From assembly GCF_000708285.2 (NCBI RefSeq), contig NZ_JAUG01000002.1, positions 1 through 64,000 on the forward strand: DNA of 64,000 bases, read 5' to 3'. The position numbers were made by a program, and so were the translations under genes. The stretch is from Pedobacter borealis DSM 19626 (GTDB lineage: Bacteria > Bacteroidota > Bacteroidia > Sphingobacteriales > Sphingobacteriaceae). Below, piece by piece: positions 47,123 through 56,492 of this stretch. The notes below the pieces were generated by a model. The model worked only from the letters and a program-made list of their open reading frames with translations, was not told where the DNA came from and did not search any database. Position 1 is the stretch's first letter. Each line of letters starts with the position of its first letter.

Positions 47123-47764
47123 TTAGTTTAAATAATCAAAAAATAAATGCTTTATATTCCTTTGTGAATGACAAGATTCATAAATTCTATGGTTATTAAT
47201 TAACTGTTCTTTAAAACTAATAATTTCAAGATTACTCTTTTGTAATTCAATTTTATTATTGATTTTCAACAATAAATCGTCTAATTTACCATTAACTATG
47301 TAAGCCAACATGCAGCCATTTTTATCTTTAAAATGCCCAGTTAAAAACCTTTCTATTCCTTTTGTTATGTATTCGGTTTGTTGTTGAGATGCGTTAACTT
47401 TTGCTCCCGTTGATTTTCTCCATTCAACTGAAGAAATGTTTTTAGCTTCAACATGATATTCTAAATATTCTAACTGTCCCCATTGATTTTTTTGAAAGAA
47501 AATATCAATCCTGTTTGAGTTCTTCACCTTTTTTATCGCACTGTAAATATCTTTTTCAACCAATGGCACTTCATAGTTAATAATAAAATCACTTTTAAGA
47601 TTCCGAAGATGCTGTACAATGTGAGCAGAAATTGATTCTTCTTCCCATTCTGTCGTAAGTAAGTTTTCTTTAATTACTGAACTAAATGATTGAATCAAAA
47701 GGCCTAAGCATTTTAATTCAAAACTCAGATTCACTTTATTAATTAAATTGATGTTTTTAGCCAT
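47123..47764 (-). CDS. Putative PD-(D/E)xK nuclease partner of the Eco57I-like methylase
   Basis: A 213-residue cytoplasmic protein of unrecognised family. The arrangement of a PD-(D/E)xK nuclease is visible: an acidic helix with Glu41-43 (TTEWEEESISAHIVQHLR), Asp87 in RIDIFF, and 19 residues later the Glu106-Ala-Lys108 triad part in YHVEAKN. Spacing and hydrophobic context fit the restriction-endonuclease-like core, but the assignment rests on these residues only. Its start overlaps the methylase stop by eight bases, so translation is coupled. The pairing suggests the restriction half of a type II-like system. Confidence 0.72.
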   Translation of the reverse strand: MAKNINLINKVNLSFELKCLGLLIQSFSSVIKENLLTTEWEEESISAHIVQHLRNLKSDFIINYEVPLVEKDIYSAIKKVKNSNRIDIFFQKNQWGQLEYLEYHVEAKNISSVEWRKSTGAKVNASQQQTEYITKGIERFLTGHFKDKNGCMLAYIVNGKLDDLLLKINNKIELQKSNLEIISFKEQLINNHRIYESCHSQRNIKHLFFDYLN

Positions 47765-50700
47765 TTCCTTTTGCTATTTCTACTAACAAAGATTTACTAT
47801 CTTCCATAGCAGCAGTTTGACTCCAAAACCTTCTTTGATTTGGCTTTATGATATACACATCGTCTCCATCAAAATAATTTAATTTTTTCTTGAAATAAAG
47901 ATTTTTTCTTTCTTCATTCCAAAGTTTTTTATCTAAAATTTTAAGTTCTTGTCTTATATTTTCTTTTGAGATTACTGTTTCTTTTTGTTCACTACCAAAA
48001 GATAACTTTACCATATATAAAGGGCACTTATTATCTATTAAATAATGCGTTACTGAAACTTTTAAATCTACATCGTCCAACCAATCGTTGAGCTCTTTGG
48101 CTATTCTGTTAATGTAATGATCAATTTTAAAAACTGGTTTTACAGCATCTGAATTTGCTTGTCGTTCAAATAATTCTAAACTGAAATCTAAAGTATCTTG
48201 AATAATAATTTGCTCATCTTCTGAGAGTTTTAAAATATCATTATAAATGATTTGGTCAATTTCTTTCTCTAAGTGTGAAATATCTTGAAATAATTTGTTT
48301 GATTTCTTGATTGAGATTATTTCAGTTAAAATGTCCGAAATTTTTCCATCTTCTTCTTTAAATATAAATGGCAATTCATCAAATTCATCCGAATTAACTT
48401 GATCTCGTTCTATTCCCCAAGACGAAGTAATCATAAATAAGTAATATCTCGAAAATTCAGAATTAATTAAACCAACTATATTTTTCTTGTCCGAAATTTT
48501 TAAATTCTCATTGATAATCATACCTGTAGTGGTACAATATGCATCGTAATCAATATAAGAAGCAACAAGTTCTTTATCTTTTTGAAATCTTTTTAAAATA
48601 ATATATGGCGATTTAAAAAGATTGGCATTAATTTTTCTGTAATATTTGGAATCATTTTTAACAATATTATCTGCATTATTTAAAGTATAGTATCTGCTAA
48701 TTTTTTTTGCATTAATTATTTTTTCTGGCAGAAAATCTGGATGTTCAGAATCGGAATTTAATCCTGTTCTAAACAAAATTTCATTTTTGCTAAAATATTC
48801 TTTTAGACTTATGTACTTTTTATTAATACTTTCAATTAGCTCAAAATCGAAATAACTTCCCCACATTGCGATTTTCCAGATCTTAGATTCTTTCTTCTCA
48901 CACTCAGCTCTAGGCAAATGCTTTTCATCAGAAGGATCAATAACAATTCCTTCTAAAATATCATTTTTAAGGTAAGTCTTAGGAGCATAGTAACTTATAG
49001 TGTCCAGTAAAGTTTTAGGTTTTTCTTTTTGGTAAAAAAGAATGCTTATAGGAACAATTGTTGAGCTAAAAAGTTCTCCCCCAGAGAATTTAGGAGGATT
49101 CCTTAAAATCGAAAAATTATATATTTTTTCTACATAGTTTTCATTGAATAACCAATGTCTAAAATTTTGATAGGTCCCTTCATTATTTGTAAGAATTTTG
49201 GTATTAAAAATTAAAGCAACTTGGCCATTAGGGGCAAACGATATGGCTTTATGTAAGAACGGCAAAACCATGTCTTTAGCAAATTTTTCTTTACTGCAAT
49301 AAGCCCTAATATTTTTCTGAATATTTTCAACATCTTTCTTTTCAGAAAGAAGTTCTCCGAATGGAGGATTTCCGACAATTAAATCAAAATTTCGTAATTC
49401 CTTGATTTCAGACAAATCAGAAATCGTATCTCTTTTAAAAAGATTATTCCCTTGTTCTTTTAAACCTGTGTCTTCGGGGTCATTAACTAAATAAGGGAAT
49501 TGAATAGTTTTGTTCCACCAACCAGTCTTCGGATCAAGATTGTCTAATAAAGCCAAATACAAACTAAAAGCCGCAACCTTTATTGATTTTGAATCAAGTT
49601 CGATCCCAAAAATATTAGCTTTTAAAATATCAACTAAAACATTAAAATTATTTAGTTTTTTATTCTGCTTATTTTCATAGCGCTTGACTAATCTTTTAAA
49701 ACTTTGAACCAAGAAAATTCCCGAGCCACAACTTGGGTCTAAAGTTTTTATATTGTATTCTGACTCCCTATTTTTAACAGGTAGCTTTTCGTTTAAAATT
49801 AGTTCAACCAATGATGGCGGAGTGTAGAAAGTTCCTGTATCTTTTTTCTCTTTCTTGTCTAGTTCTGATAAGAAATTTTCATAGATTTCACTTAATAACT
49901 CGATTCTAATAATACTAAAATCAAATAATTTATCTCTAAATAAAACTGGATTTATCTCATCTATATAACCATCATAAAAGCAGTTCTTAATCAATTCTAA
50001 ATGCTCTAATGTAATATACTCTTTTTCTTTATCTTCAAAGTTGAAAAGACTTCCGTTAAAATCATCTGCTAATTTTTCAAACAAATTATAGGTTGCTTCA
50101 ACGTTGTCTAAAATATCAAAAAAGGAATTTGCATTTGGTAAAAAAGACTGATACAATTCTTGAGAAGTTGCTTTTCTGTCCTCCAAATAAAACAAAAACA
50201 GAGAACGCATAATCAATTTGTGGATGATGAATTTATTTTTTAGTCCTCTCTTATCTAATGCATTTGCAGTTTTAATAAGGCTTTGGATCAGATATTTATC
50301 AACCCTATTTTGAAGTTTAATATTCTTTCTGATTTCGACTGCTTCATTTGAAGACCAGACAAACCCAGTATCGATAGCAATTCTTGAAAATATTATATTT
50401 AATAATTGAAGTTTTTCTTTGTCAGTCTGTTTGCAAGAATAAAGTTCTATATTTTCTAAATTATTTACGATTTCATTTTCTCTAGTTTCTTCATTAAAGC
50501 CAAATGGCTTTTCAGAGCAATTATAAATTCTGATTTCCGTTTTTGTATAAACGTATAAAAAAAGAACTTTTTGAAAATTCCAACAAATTTTATGGATTTC
50601 AGCAATTAATTTTAATATTATAAAATCGAATGAATCAACTTCTTTTAAAAAGATTACTGGTTGATTTTCATTTTCATAAACTTGGACAATACCATATTTT

Positions 50701-50786
50701 TTTTTTTGAAACAAATTGATATCAAACGATTTGCAGTCTTCCGCAAAATCAATAATATCTAAATCGTTTATTACAGAGTGGTCCAT
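47757..50786 (-). CDS. Eco57I-like N6-adenine DNA methylase
   Basis: A 1009-residue DNA methyltransferase. Residues about 1-300 are a divergent helical region including IIHKLIMRSLFLFYLEDR (about 187-204), often found before such methylase domains. Motif X-like TGTFYTPPSLVELIL begins at about 317, motif I is DPSCGSGIFLVQSF (350-363), and the catalytic motif IV is NPPF (473-476), typical of N6-adenine enzymes. The long C-terminal part (600-1009) likely recognises the target sequence, ending with coiled-coil-like helices. Size and layout resemble type IIG enzymes, but no nuclease motif is obvious inside, and a separate PD-(D/E)xK-like gene follows with overlap. It is strongly AT-rich compared with its neighbours, pointing to horizontal acquisition. 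Confidence 0.9.
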   Translation of the reverse strand: MDHSVINDLDIIDFAEDCKSFDINLFQKKKYGIVQVYENENQPVIFLKEVDSFDFIILKLIAEIHKICWNFQKVLFLYVYTKTEIRIYNCSEKPFGFNEETRENEIVNNLENIELYSCKQTDKEKLQLLNIIFSRIAIDTGFVWSSNEAVEIRKNIKLQNRVDKYLIQSLIKTANALDKRGLKNKFIIHKLIMRSLFLFYLEDRKATSQELYQSFLPNANSFFDILDNVEATYNLFEKLADDFNGSLFNFEDKEKEYITLEHLELIKNCFYDGYIDEINPVLFRDKLFDFSIIRIELLSEIYENFLSELDKKEKKDTGTFYTPPSLVELILNEKLPVKNRESEYNIKTLDPSCGSGIFLVQSFKRLVKRYENKQNKKLNNFNVLVDILKANIFGIELDSKSIKVAAFSLYLALLDNLDPKTGWWNKTIQFPYLVNDPEDTGLKEQGNNLFKRDTISDLSEIKELRNFDLIVGNPPFGELLSEKKDVENIQKNIRAYCSKEKFAKDMVLPFLHKAISFAPNGQVALIFNTKILTNNEGTYQNFRHWLFNENYVEKIYNFSILRNPPKFSGGELFSSTIVPISILFYQKEKPKTLLDTISYYAPKTYLKNDILEGIVIDPSDEKHLPRAECEKKESKIWKIAMWGSYFDFELIESINKKYISLKEYFSKNEILFRTGLNSDSEHPDFLPEKIINAKKISRYYTLNNADNIVKNDSKYYRKINANLFKSPYIILKRFQKDKELVASYIDYDAYCTTTGMIINENLKISDKKNIVGLINSEFSRYYLFMITSSWGIERDQVNSDEFDELPFIFKEEDGKISDILTEIISIKKSNKLFQDISHLEKEIDQIIYNDILKLSEDEQIIIQDTLDFSLELFERQANSDAVKPVFKIDHYINRIAKELNDWLDDVDLKVSVTHYLIDNKCPLYMVKLSFGSEQKETVISKENIRQELKILDKKLWNEERKNLYFKKKLNYFDGDDVYIIKPNQRRFWSQTAAMEDSKSLLVEIAKGNG

Positions 50787-50998
50787 TTTTATTTTATAAC
50801 TATATTCAGCTGTTTGATATTTACAGAAACCTTTAGCTTCTAAACACGATAGTAAATTAAACTAATAAATTTATCTTAATAATTGTTACTTAAGTTTCTA
50901 ACAACTAACAAAGATAGCTAAATTACTAACTTTTTTAGCTAAAATTGGCTTTAAAATTTCAGTTTACAAACCTAAGCAAATTCCTCAAAAACTTATCT

Positions 50999-51006
50999 TA
51001 GCTTTG
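50999..51006 (+). promoter_or_regulatory. -7 element TAGCTTTG upstream of sdaA
   Basis: Exact match to TAnnTTTG, ending 16 bases upstream of the ATG. No strong TTTG is visible at the expected -33 distance. The gap 50787-50998 is otherwise empty. Confidence 0.5.
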
Positions 51007-51022
51007 TGTAACTATATTCATA

Positions 51023-52450
51023 ATGATCAAGGAACAGATTTCAGTTTTCGATATTTTTAAAATAGGCATCGGCCCATCCAGTTCACATACCTTAGGCCCA
51101 TGGCGGGCCGCACAACAGTTTACAGCTTCGCTTGCCCAAAACAGTTTGATTGATGAAATTGAGGGCATAAAAATATTGCTTTATGGTTCGCTTGCCAAAA
51201 CAGGTAAAGGCCATGGAACTGATGTAGCTATTCTACTCGGTTTAACAGGAGCTGATCCGGTAACTTTTGATGTAGATGCCGTTACACCAACCTTCGAGCG
51301 CATCCAAAGAGATAAGAAATTAAATCTTGCTGATCATTTAATTCTTGATTTTGATTACGATAACGACCTGCTTTTTCTTTTTGCCGAAAGTTTGCCCTTT
51401 CACCCAAATGCGGTTACTTTTCAGGCATTTTTAAAAGGTGGAAAAGCATTTTCAGAAACCTATTACTCTATTGGTGGCGGTTTTGTGGTAAAAGAAGGCG
51501 AAGACAATAGTAAGAAACCACAGGTTGACCTTCCCTTTCCTGTAGAAAAAGCAAAAGACCTTTTACACTGGTGTTTATCTACGGGTTTAAAGGTGAGCGA
51601 AATCGTAATGGAGAACGAACTGGCCTGGCGCACTGAAGCAGAGACAAAAAAAGGCATCCTGCAGCATTTTGCGGTTATGCGCGATTGTATTTATCGTGGA
51701 TGCCATACCACAGGTTTTTTACCAGGCGGTTTAAATGTGGCGCGAAGGGCATTTCCGCTAAATAAACGATTAATTGATAAAAGTGAGTATTCAGATTATA
51801 ATAGCTGGGTAGAAGCCATTAGAAAAGGCGGAAACGGCTTTAATTATACTTTAGATTGGGTAAGCTGCTTCGCGCTGGCCGTTAATGAAGAAAATGCATC
51901 TTTTGGTCGTGTGGTAACTGCCCCTACCAATGGTGCTGCAGGCGTAATTCCAGCCGTATTACAATATTTTATTACCTTTTGCGATGGTTACAGCGAAGAA
52001 AAAATCATCCAGTTTATTGCCTGTGCTTCAGAAGTAGGCAGTATTTTCAAAAAAGGAGCAACCATATCAGCTGCTATGGGCGGGTGTCAGGCCGAAATTG
52101 GCGTTTCCTCAGCCATGGCTGCAGCAGCACTAACGGAGTGTTTAGGTGGCTCGCAAAGACAGGTTTTAATGGCAGCAGAAATTGCCATGGAACATCACTT
52201 GGGTTTAACCTGCGATCCGATTGGCGGTTTAGTACAGATCCCTTGTATCGAAAGAAACACCATGGGCGCCATTAAAGCCATCACAGCCAGCCAGTTAGCC
52301 TTACAAAGCAATCCTGATAAGGCAAAAGTAAGTTTGGATGCAGTGGTAAATACTATGTGGGAAACCGCCCTCGATATGAATGCCAAATACAAAGAAACAT
52401 CTGACGGAGGGTTGGCAACCAATATTCCAATCAGTTTGCCAGAATGTTAA
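51023..52450 (+). CDS. sdaA: L-serine ammonia-lyase, single-chain iron-sulfur type
   Basis: A 475-residue serine dehydratase that converts L-serine to pyruvate and ammonia. The beta-domain N-terminus has [21 protein letters not shown]. The catalytic alpha domain (about 190-475) carries the cysteines of the oxygen-sensitive 4Fe-4S cluster: [30 protein letters not shown] and [18 protein letters not shown]. Alpha and beta domains are fused in one chain, as in E. coli SdaA. It is the first gene beyond the AT-rich island and shows normal base composition. Confidence 0.96.
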   Translation: MIKEQISVFDIFKIGIGPSSSHTLGPWRAAQQFTASLAQNSLIDEIEGIKILLYGSLAKTGKGHGTDVAILLGLTGADPVTFDVDAVTPTFERIQRDKKLNLADHLILDFDYDNDLLFLFAESLPFHPNAVTFQAFLKGGKAFSETYYSIGGGFVVKEGEDNSKKPQVDLPFPVEKAKDLLHWCLSTGLKVSEIVMENELAWRTEAETKKGILQHFAVMRDCIYRGCHTTGFLPGGLNVARRAFPLNKRLIDKSEYSDYNSWVEAIRKGGNGFNYTLDWVSCFALAVNEENASFGRVVTAPTNGAAGVIPAVLQYFITFCDGYSEEKIIQFIACASEVGSIFKKGATISAAMGGCQAEIGVSSAMAAAALTECLGGSQRQVLMAAEIAMEHHLGLTCDPIGGLVQIPCIERNTMGAIKAITASQLALQSNPDKAKVSLDAVVNTMWETALDMNAKYKETSDGGLATNIPISLPEC

Positions 52451-52553
52451 TTCAATATTGTTGCATTAAAATGATCGGTTTATTACAAATTTTCTGGCGC
52501 CAAATCAACAAGTATTTTTACATTCGCTGACTTTATTAATTATTCATAAAAAA

Positions 52554-53746
52554 ATGATCAACTACACAAAAATCAGTGTGATTGGTTTGGCTTTGTCGTT
52601 ATCTATATCGGCGACTTATGCGCAAGACAATCTCGTTATTCTTTAAAAAACAACCAAAGCGAAAACAGTGCTTCTTCTTTTAAATTCACTGAAGTGATTA
52701 ACCTGGCCAATACACCAGTTCAGAATCAAGGATCATCAGGAACTTGCTGGAGCTACTCTACCAACTCATTTTTAGAATCAGAAATGATTAAAGCGGGTAA
52801 ACAGCCCATAACGTTATCTCAGCTTTTTTCGGCCCGTAACGCTTATGTAGAAAAAGGCAAAAATTACGTGCGTATGCATGGTGCGGTATCATTAGGCGAT
52901 GGTGGTGCTTTGCACGATGTAATCAATATGTACAGAAAATACGGTGCAGTTCCGCAAGAGGTATATACCGGATTAAATTATGGCACTAAAATTAATAAAA
53001 CTGCAGAGCTTGGCGATATCGAAAAAGGTGTTTTAGAAGCTGTTGTAAAGAATGCAAATGGCGAGTTAACCCTAAACTGGTTAAAAGCTTATACTGGTGT
53101 AATTGATGCTTATTTAGGTACAGTACCAGAGAACTTTACGTACAATGGTAAAAAATACACACCAAAAACTTTCGCTCAGGAAGTGGTAGGTTTAAATGCC
53201 GACAACTATGTAGAACTTTCATCGTTCAACGATCATCCTTTCTATAGCAAATTTACCTTATTAGTGCCTGATAACTGGTCTTTCGATCAGGTTTATAACG
53301 TTAAAGTAAACGAGTTAACAGACATCATCGATAACGCTTTAAAAGGTGGTTATACTGTTGCATGGGCTACAGATGTAAGCGAAAAAAACTTCAGCTGGAA
53401 AAACGGTGTTGCTTTTGTTCCACAAACACCTTTCGCTGATATGACCGTGAAACAAAAAGCAGATATGTTTAACGGTCCGCAGCCAGAGATGGAAATTACG
53501 CAGGAGAATCGCCAGCTTGCTTTCGACAACTACCAAACTACTGATGATCATGGTATGCACATTGTTGGTTTAGCCAAAGATCAAACAGGTAAAGAATATT
53601 ATATCGTTAAAAACTCTTGGGGAGCAAGTAACGATTATAAAGGATATTTATACGTAACCAAAAACTACGTAAAATATAAAACAACAGCAATTTTATTGAA
53701 CAAAGCAGGTATTCCATCTGCAATTTCTAAAAAATTAGCTTTGTAA
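52554..53746 (+). pseudogene. Exported C1-family (PepC/bleomycin-hydrolase-like) peptidase, frameshifted after the signal peptide
   Basis: The ATG at 52554 opens a good signal peptide (ISVIGLALSLSISATYAQDN), but this frame stops at 52644-52646 after 30 residues. The mature protein continues in the other frame as RYSLKNNQSENSASSFKFTE from about 52634 and runs to 53746. One base is missing near 52629-52631. The mature part is intact: catalytic Cys in NQGSSGTCWSYSTNSFLESE, His in DDHGMHIVGL, Asn in KNSWG. A downstream GTG (52694) would make a protein without the signal peptide. The papain-like aminopeptidase C family is expected to cleave peptides in the periplasm here. Either a very recent mutation or a consensus error. 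Confidence 0.85.
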
Positions 53747-53767
53747 CTAAACCTAAATCATTAAAGG

Positions 53768-53796
53768 AGCCGCAGAAGAAATTTTGTGGCTTTTTT
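53768..53796 (+). terminator. Rho-independent terminator after the C1 peptidase
   Basis: Stem AGCCGCA / TGTGGCT (53768-53774 and 53785-53791, one G-T pair), followed by six T. It starts 21 bases past the stop. Confidence 0.8.
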
Positions 53797-53916
53797 GTTG
53801 TTAACCACAGAGGAAACCGAGACTTTCACTGAGGGCACTGAGAAACGAGGCGTGTTTCAAGGCTAGAGCTTGGTCTTGACATCTGATCCATCAAATTTCT
53901 TAATTTAGTTCACACC

Positions 53917-54154
53917 TCTAAATAACCTGCTCTGTGTTCTCTGTGCCACCTCTTCGCGCACTCTGTGGCAAAACAAAGGGGACAAATTAAACCAGTCCAG
54001 AATAAGTCAGCACCAACCACCATAAACCTGTGGTTCTAAATAACCTACTCTGTGCTCTCTGTGTGCCACCTCTTCGCGCACTCTGTGGTAAAACAAAGAG
54101 GCCAAATTAAACCAGGCCTGAATAAGTTAACACCAACCACCATAAAGCCGTGGT
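53917..54154. repeat. Imperfect tandem duplication of about 118 bases reaching into the AEC gene
   Basis: Copy 1 spans about 53917-54034 and copy 2 about 54035-54154, differing at roughly one base in ten with a two-base insertion. Copy 2 contains the last 15 codons of the AEC transporter. Copy 1 contains the same peptide end on the minus strand (TTGLWWLVLTYSGLV then stop at 53988-53990), and nearly all its differences are synonymous. It therefore looks like the remnant of a diverged second AEC gene rather than a fresh slip. The rest of the 360-base gap holds only the peptidase terminator and no gene. Confidence 0.8.
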
Positions 54155-55018
54155 GATAAAACACAATAAAATTCCGATTCCAACCACCAGATTGGAAAGC
54201 TTCGGATTAAGGTTATACTGATCGGCTACCACACCAGCGGTTACGAGTGTTGGCATAGCCATTTCGAAAATCGTTATTTTGGTAATCATTCCATTCATAC
54301 CTAAAACAAGTGCCATAACTAAAACTACCAATGGCGCTAAAATCAGTTTATATAATAAAGCAAAGCTGATGTGTTTCAATTCGCTAAACCAACCGCCAAA
54401 TTTTAATTGTAAACCTATTGAAAACAATGCCAATGGACCAACTGTACCAGATAGTTTCTCAAACAATGGATCAAGTGAAGAACGGTCAATAAAACGCGGG
54501 AGGGTCAGCGCTAAAACGCAACCAATAAGCGGCGGAAACGTCAATACTTTTTTCAGCACCAATTTTGGGCTTAACTTTTGATTCTGCGAGGAGCGGATGG
54601 CCACAATAACACCAATGGTAGCTAAAAGCATAAAGGTAACCTGATCGCAGATAATGGCGACAGCCAGTTCCTTTTCGCTAAAATAAGCCACAATTAAAGG
54701 AAACCCTACAAATGACGTATTACTTAAAGAACTGGTTAGTTTTAACCCGCCGGCAGTGGATTTATTAATATTCCGGATGCGACTATACAGGGTAATAAAT
54801 AACCAACCAAATAGCCAGACACAAATTGGTGCCAGTACAGGAAAGAATAGATCCTTAGTCCAGGTTATGTGTGGCAGATATTTAAAAGAAACTGCGGGTA
54901 GTGCGATATAGATAATCCAGGCATTAATGCCTTTGTGCGCATCTTTGGGGAGCGATTTACTTTTTCTGAAAAGAATCCCGGCTAAAATGCATAAACCTAT
55001 AATAATGAAGTTTGCCAT
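54107..55018 (-). CDS. AEC (auxin efflux carrier)-family transporter
   Basis: A 303-residue inner-membrane carrier with about ten transmembrane helices and no soluble domain. Family features are ILAGILFRKSKSLPKDAHKGINAWIIYIALPAVSF at the start, SLSNTSFVGFPLI in the middle, and the second-half repeat KITIFEMAMPTLVTAGVVADQYNLN. Bacterial AEC proteins move organic acids or small anions such as malate or malonate; substrate is not predictable. The gene end is duplicated just downstream (53917-54034). A terminator for the upstream helicase lies between the two genes. Confidence 0.93.
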   Translation of the reverse strand: MANFIIIGLCILAGILFRKSKSLPKDAHKGINAWIIYIALPAVSFKYLPHITWTKDLFFPVLAPICVWLFGWLFITLYSRIRNINKSTAGGLKLTSSLSNTSFVGFPLIVAYFSEKELAVAIICDQVTFMLLATIGVIVAIRSSQNQKLSPKLVLKKVLTFPPLIGCVLALTLPRFIDRSSLDPLFEKLSGTVGPLALFSIGLQLKFGGWFSELKHISFALLYKLILAPLVVLVMALVLGMNGMITKITIFEMAMPTLVTAGVVADQYNLNPKLSNLVVGIGILLCFITTALWWLVLTYSGLV

Positions 55019-55045
55019 TGTTAGCGCAAAGATAATTTATAAAAG

Positions 55046-55081
55046 AAAAACGCCAATAAGAAATGTACTTATGGCGTTTTT
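55046..55081 (-). terminator. Terminator of the DEAD-box helicase gene
   Basis: Arms around AACGCCA and TGGCGTT (55046-55060 and 55068-55081) pair with one bulged base, with A- and T-runs at both ends. Located between the AEC start and the helicase stop. Confidence 0.8.
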
Positions 55082-55088
55082 AAATAAT

Positions 55089-56309
55089 TTATACAGAAGG
55101 TTTTGGTTTTTTCTTTTTGTTCCAAACCTTTTTCTTACCATTATGTTGGGGCCGTTTTTCCTCCACATGCGTAATTTCTATTGCAGCTATGCTTTCTGGC
55201 AGTGGCATGCGGGGAACTTCCTTTTCGATTAATTTTTCGATGTTATCGAACTTGCGTTTATCTCTACCGTTAACCAATGTAATGGCCGTTCCTTTGGTTG
55301 CAGCTCTTGCCGTACGGCCAATACGGTGTACATAATCAGCCGGATCGCCAGGAACATCATAATTGATCACTAGGTCGATTCCCTCTACATCAATTCCGCG
55401 GGATAATACATCCGTTCCGATTAAAATTGGCAATCTCCTGTTTTTGAAAGCCAGTAAAATATCTTCGCGTTCTTTCTGCCCTAAGTCGGAGTGAAAAGCT
55501 TCTGCTTTAATACCCAATCCTTTAAAGGTTTTATACAACGCTTTTACTTTTTCTTTGGTCGAAACGAAAATGATACTGCTTTTGTATTGCCCGCTTTTAA
55601 AAATATCGGTTAATAAGGCCTGTTTCTGTTGGTCGTGAATGTTATAGGCTTGTTGATCGATCCCCTCAGCAGGTTTAGCTATTGAAATGGTAATCTGCTT
55701 CGGTTCGTGCAAAATCTTACCTGCCATGGTTCTTATTTTCGGGGCCATAGTAGCCGAGAATAAAAGTGTTTGCCTTTTCTTTGGCAGGTAGCTAATAATG
55801 CGGATAATGTCGTCGTAAAAGCCCATATCCAACATTCTATCTGCTTCATCTAAAATTAAATGCTGCAAATGTTCCAGTTTTAACACACCTGAAGATAAAT
55901 GTGCCATTAGTCTGCCCGGAGTGGCAATAATAATATCTACACCATTGCGCATAGAACGTTTTTGCTGTTCGTAAGCGATACCATCTCCCCCACCGTAAAC
56001 AGCTAAAGAACTGATATTGGTAAAATAAGCTAGCGCTTCAACCTGTAAATCGATCTGTTGCGCAAGCTCGCGTGTTGGAGCCAGTATCAAGGTATTGTTG
56101 TGCCTATCGGCAGCTTTGCTAATTTTATCCATTACGGGTAAAAGGTAGCTGGCCGTTTTTCCTGTCCCGGTTTGAGCGCAGGCAATCAGATCATGATTAT
56201 CTAAAATTACCGGGATGGCTTGTTCTTGTATTGGAGTAGCGCTTTTATACCCCATGGCCATTAAGCCCTCGTATAAATCGGGGTTAAAATTAAAATCGTT
56301 AAAATTCAA
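55089..56309 (-). CDS. DEAD-box RNA helicase (RhlE-like)
   Basis: A 406-residue ATP-dependent RNA helicase. Motifs in order: F-x-x-Q region GYKSATPIQEQAIPVIL, Walker A AQTGTGKT, PTRELAQQ, TPGRL, DEAD in LILDEADRMLDMGF, SAT in LLFSATM, then the second domain with IIFVSTK, TDVLSRGIDVEG and HRIGRTAR. The C-terminal tail (about 380-406) is strongly basic (NGKKKVWNKKKKPKPSV) and probably binds RNA. It has its own terminator. The likely role is ribosome assembly or RNA turnover, particularly at low temperature. Confidence 0.96.
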   Translation of the reverse strand: MNFNDFNFNPDLYEGLMAMGYKSATPIQEQAIPVILDNHDLIACAQTGTGKTASYLLPVMDKISKAADRHNNTLILAPTRELAQQIDLQVEALAYFTNISSLAVYGGGDGIAYEQQKRSMRNGVDIIIATPGRLMAHLSSGVLKLEHLQHLILDEADRMLDMGFYDDIIRIISYLPKKRQTLLFSATMAPKIRTMAGKILHEPKQITISIAKPAEGIDQQAYNIHDQQKQALLTDIFKSGQYKSSIIFVSTKEKVKALYKTFKGLGIKAEAFHSDLGQKEREDILLAFKNRRLPILIGTDVLSRGIDVEGIDLVINYDVPGDPADYVHRIGRTARAATKGTAITLVNGRDKRKFDNIEKLIEKEVPRMPLPESIAAIEITHVEEKRPQHNGKKKVWNKKKKPKPSV

Positions 56310-56439
56310 TCTATTGTGTTTATGTCTTTTAGCAAAAGTACCTTAAAATACCGCTAATAACAAACGGCATTTTAATATCGATGTGTTAAATGATTTTGAA
56401 GGCCATATGTGCAACGCTTTAGATGGCATAAAAACAAAA

Positions 56440-56480
56440 AAGCCCCGATTGCTATAAACAACCGAGGGCCTGGAAATTAT
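56440..56480 (-). terminator. Probable terminator after the small heat-shock gene
   Basis: GCCC and GGGC blocks with an inner TTG/CAA pairing (about 56442-56451 and 56459-56469), preceded by an A-run that reads as a T-tract on the minus strand. The stem is imperfect. Confidence 0.55.
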
Positions 56481-56492
56481 AATAGACGAAAC

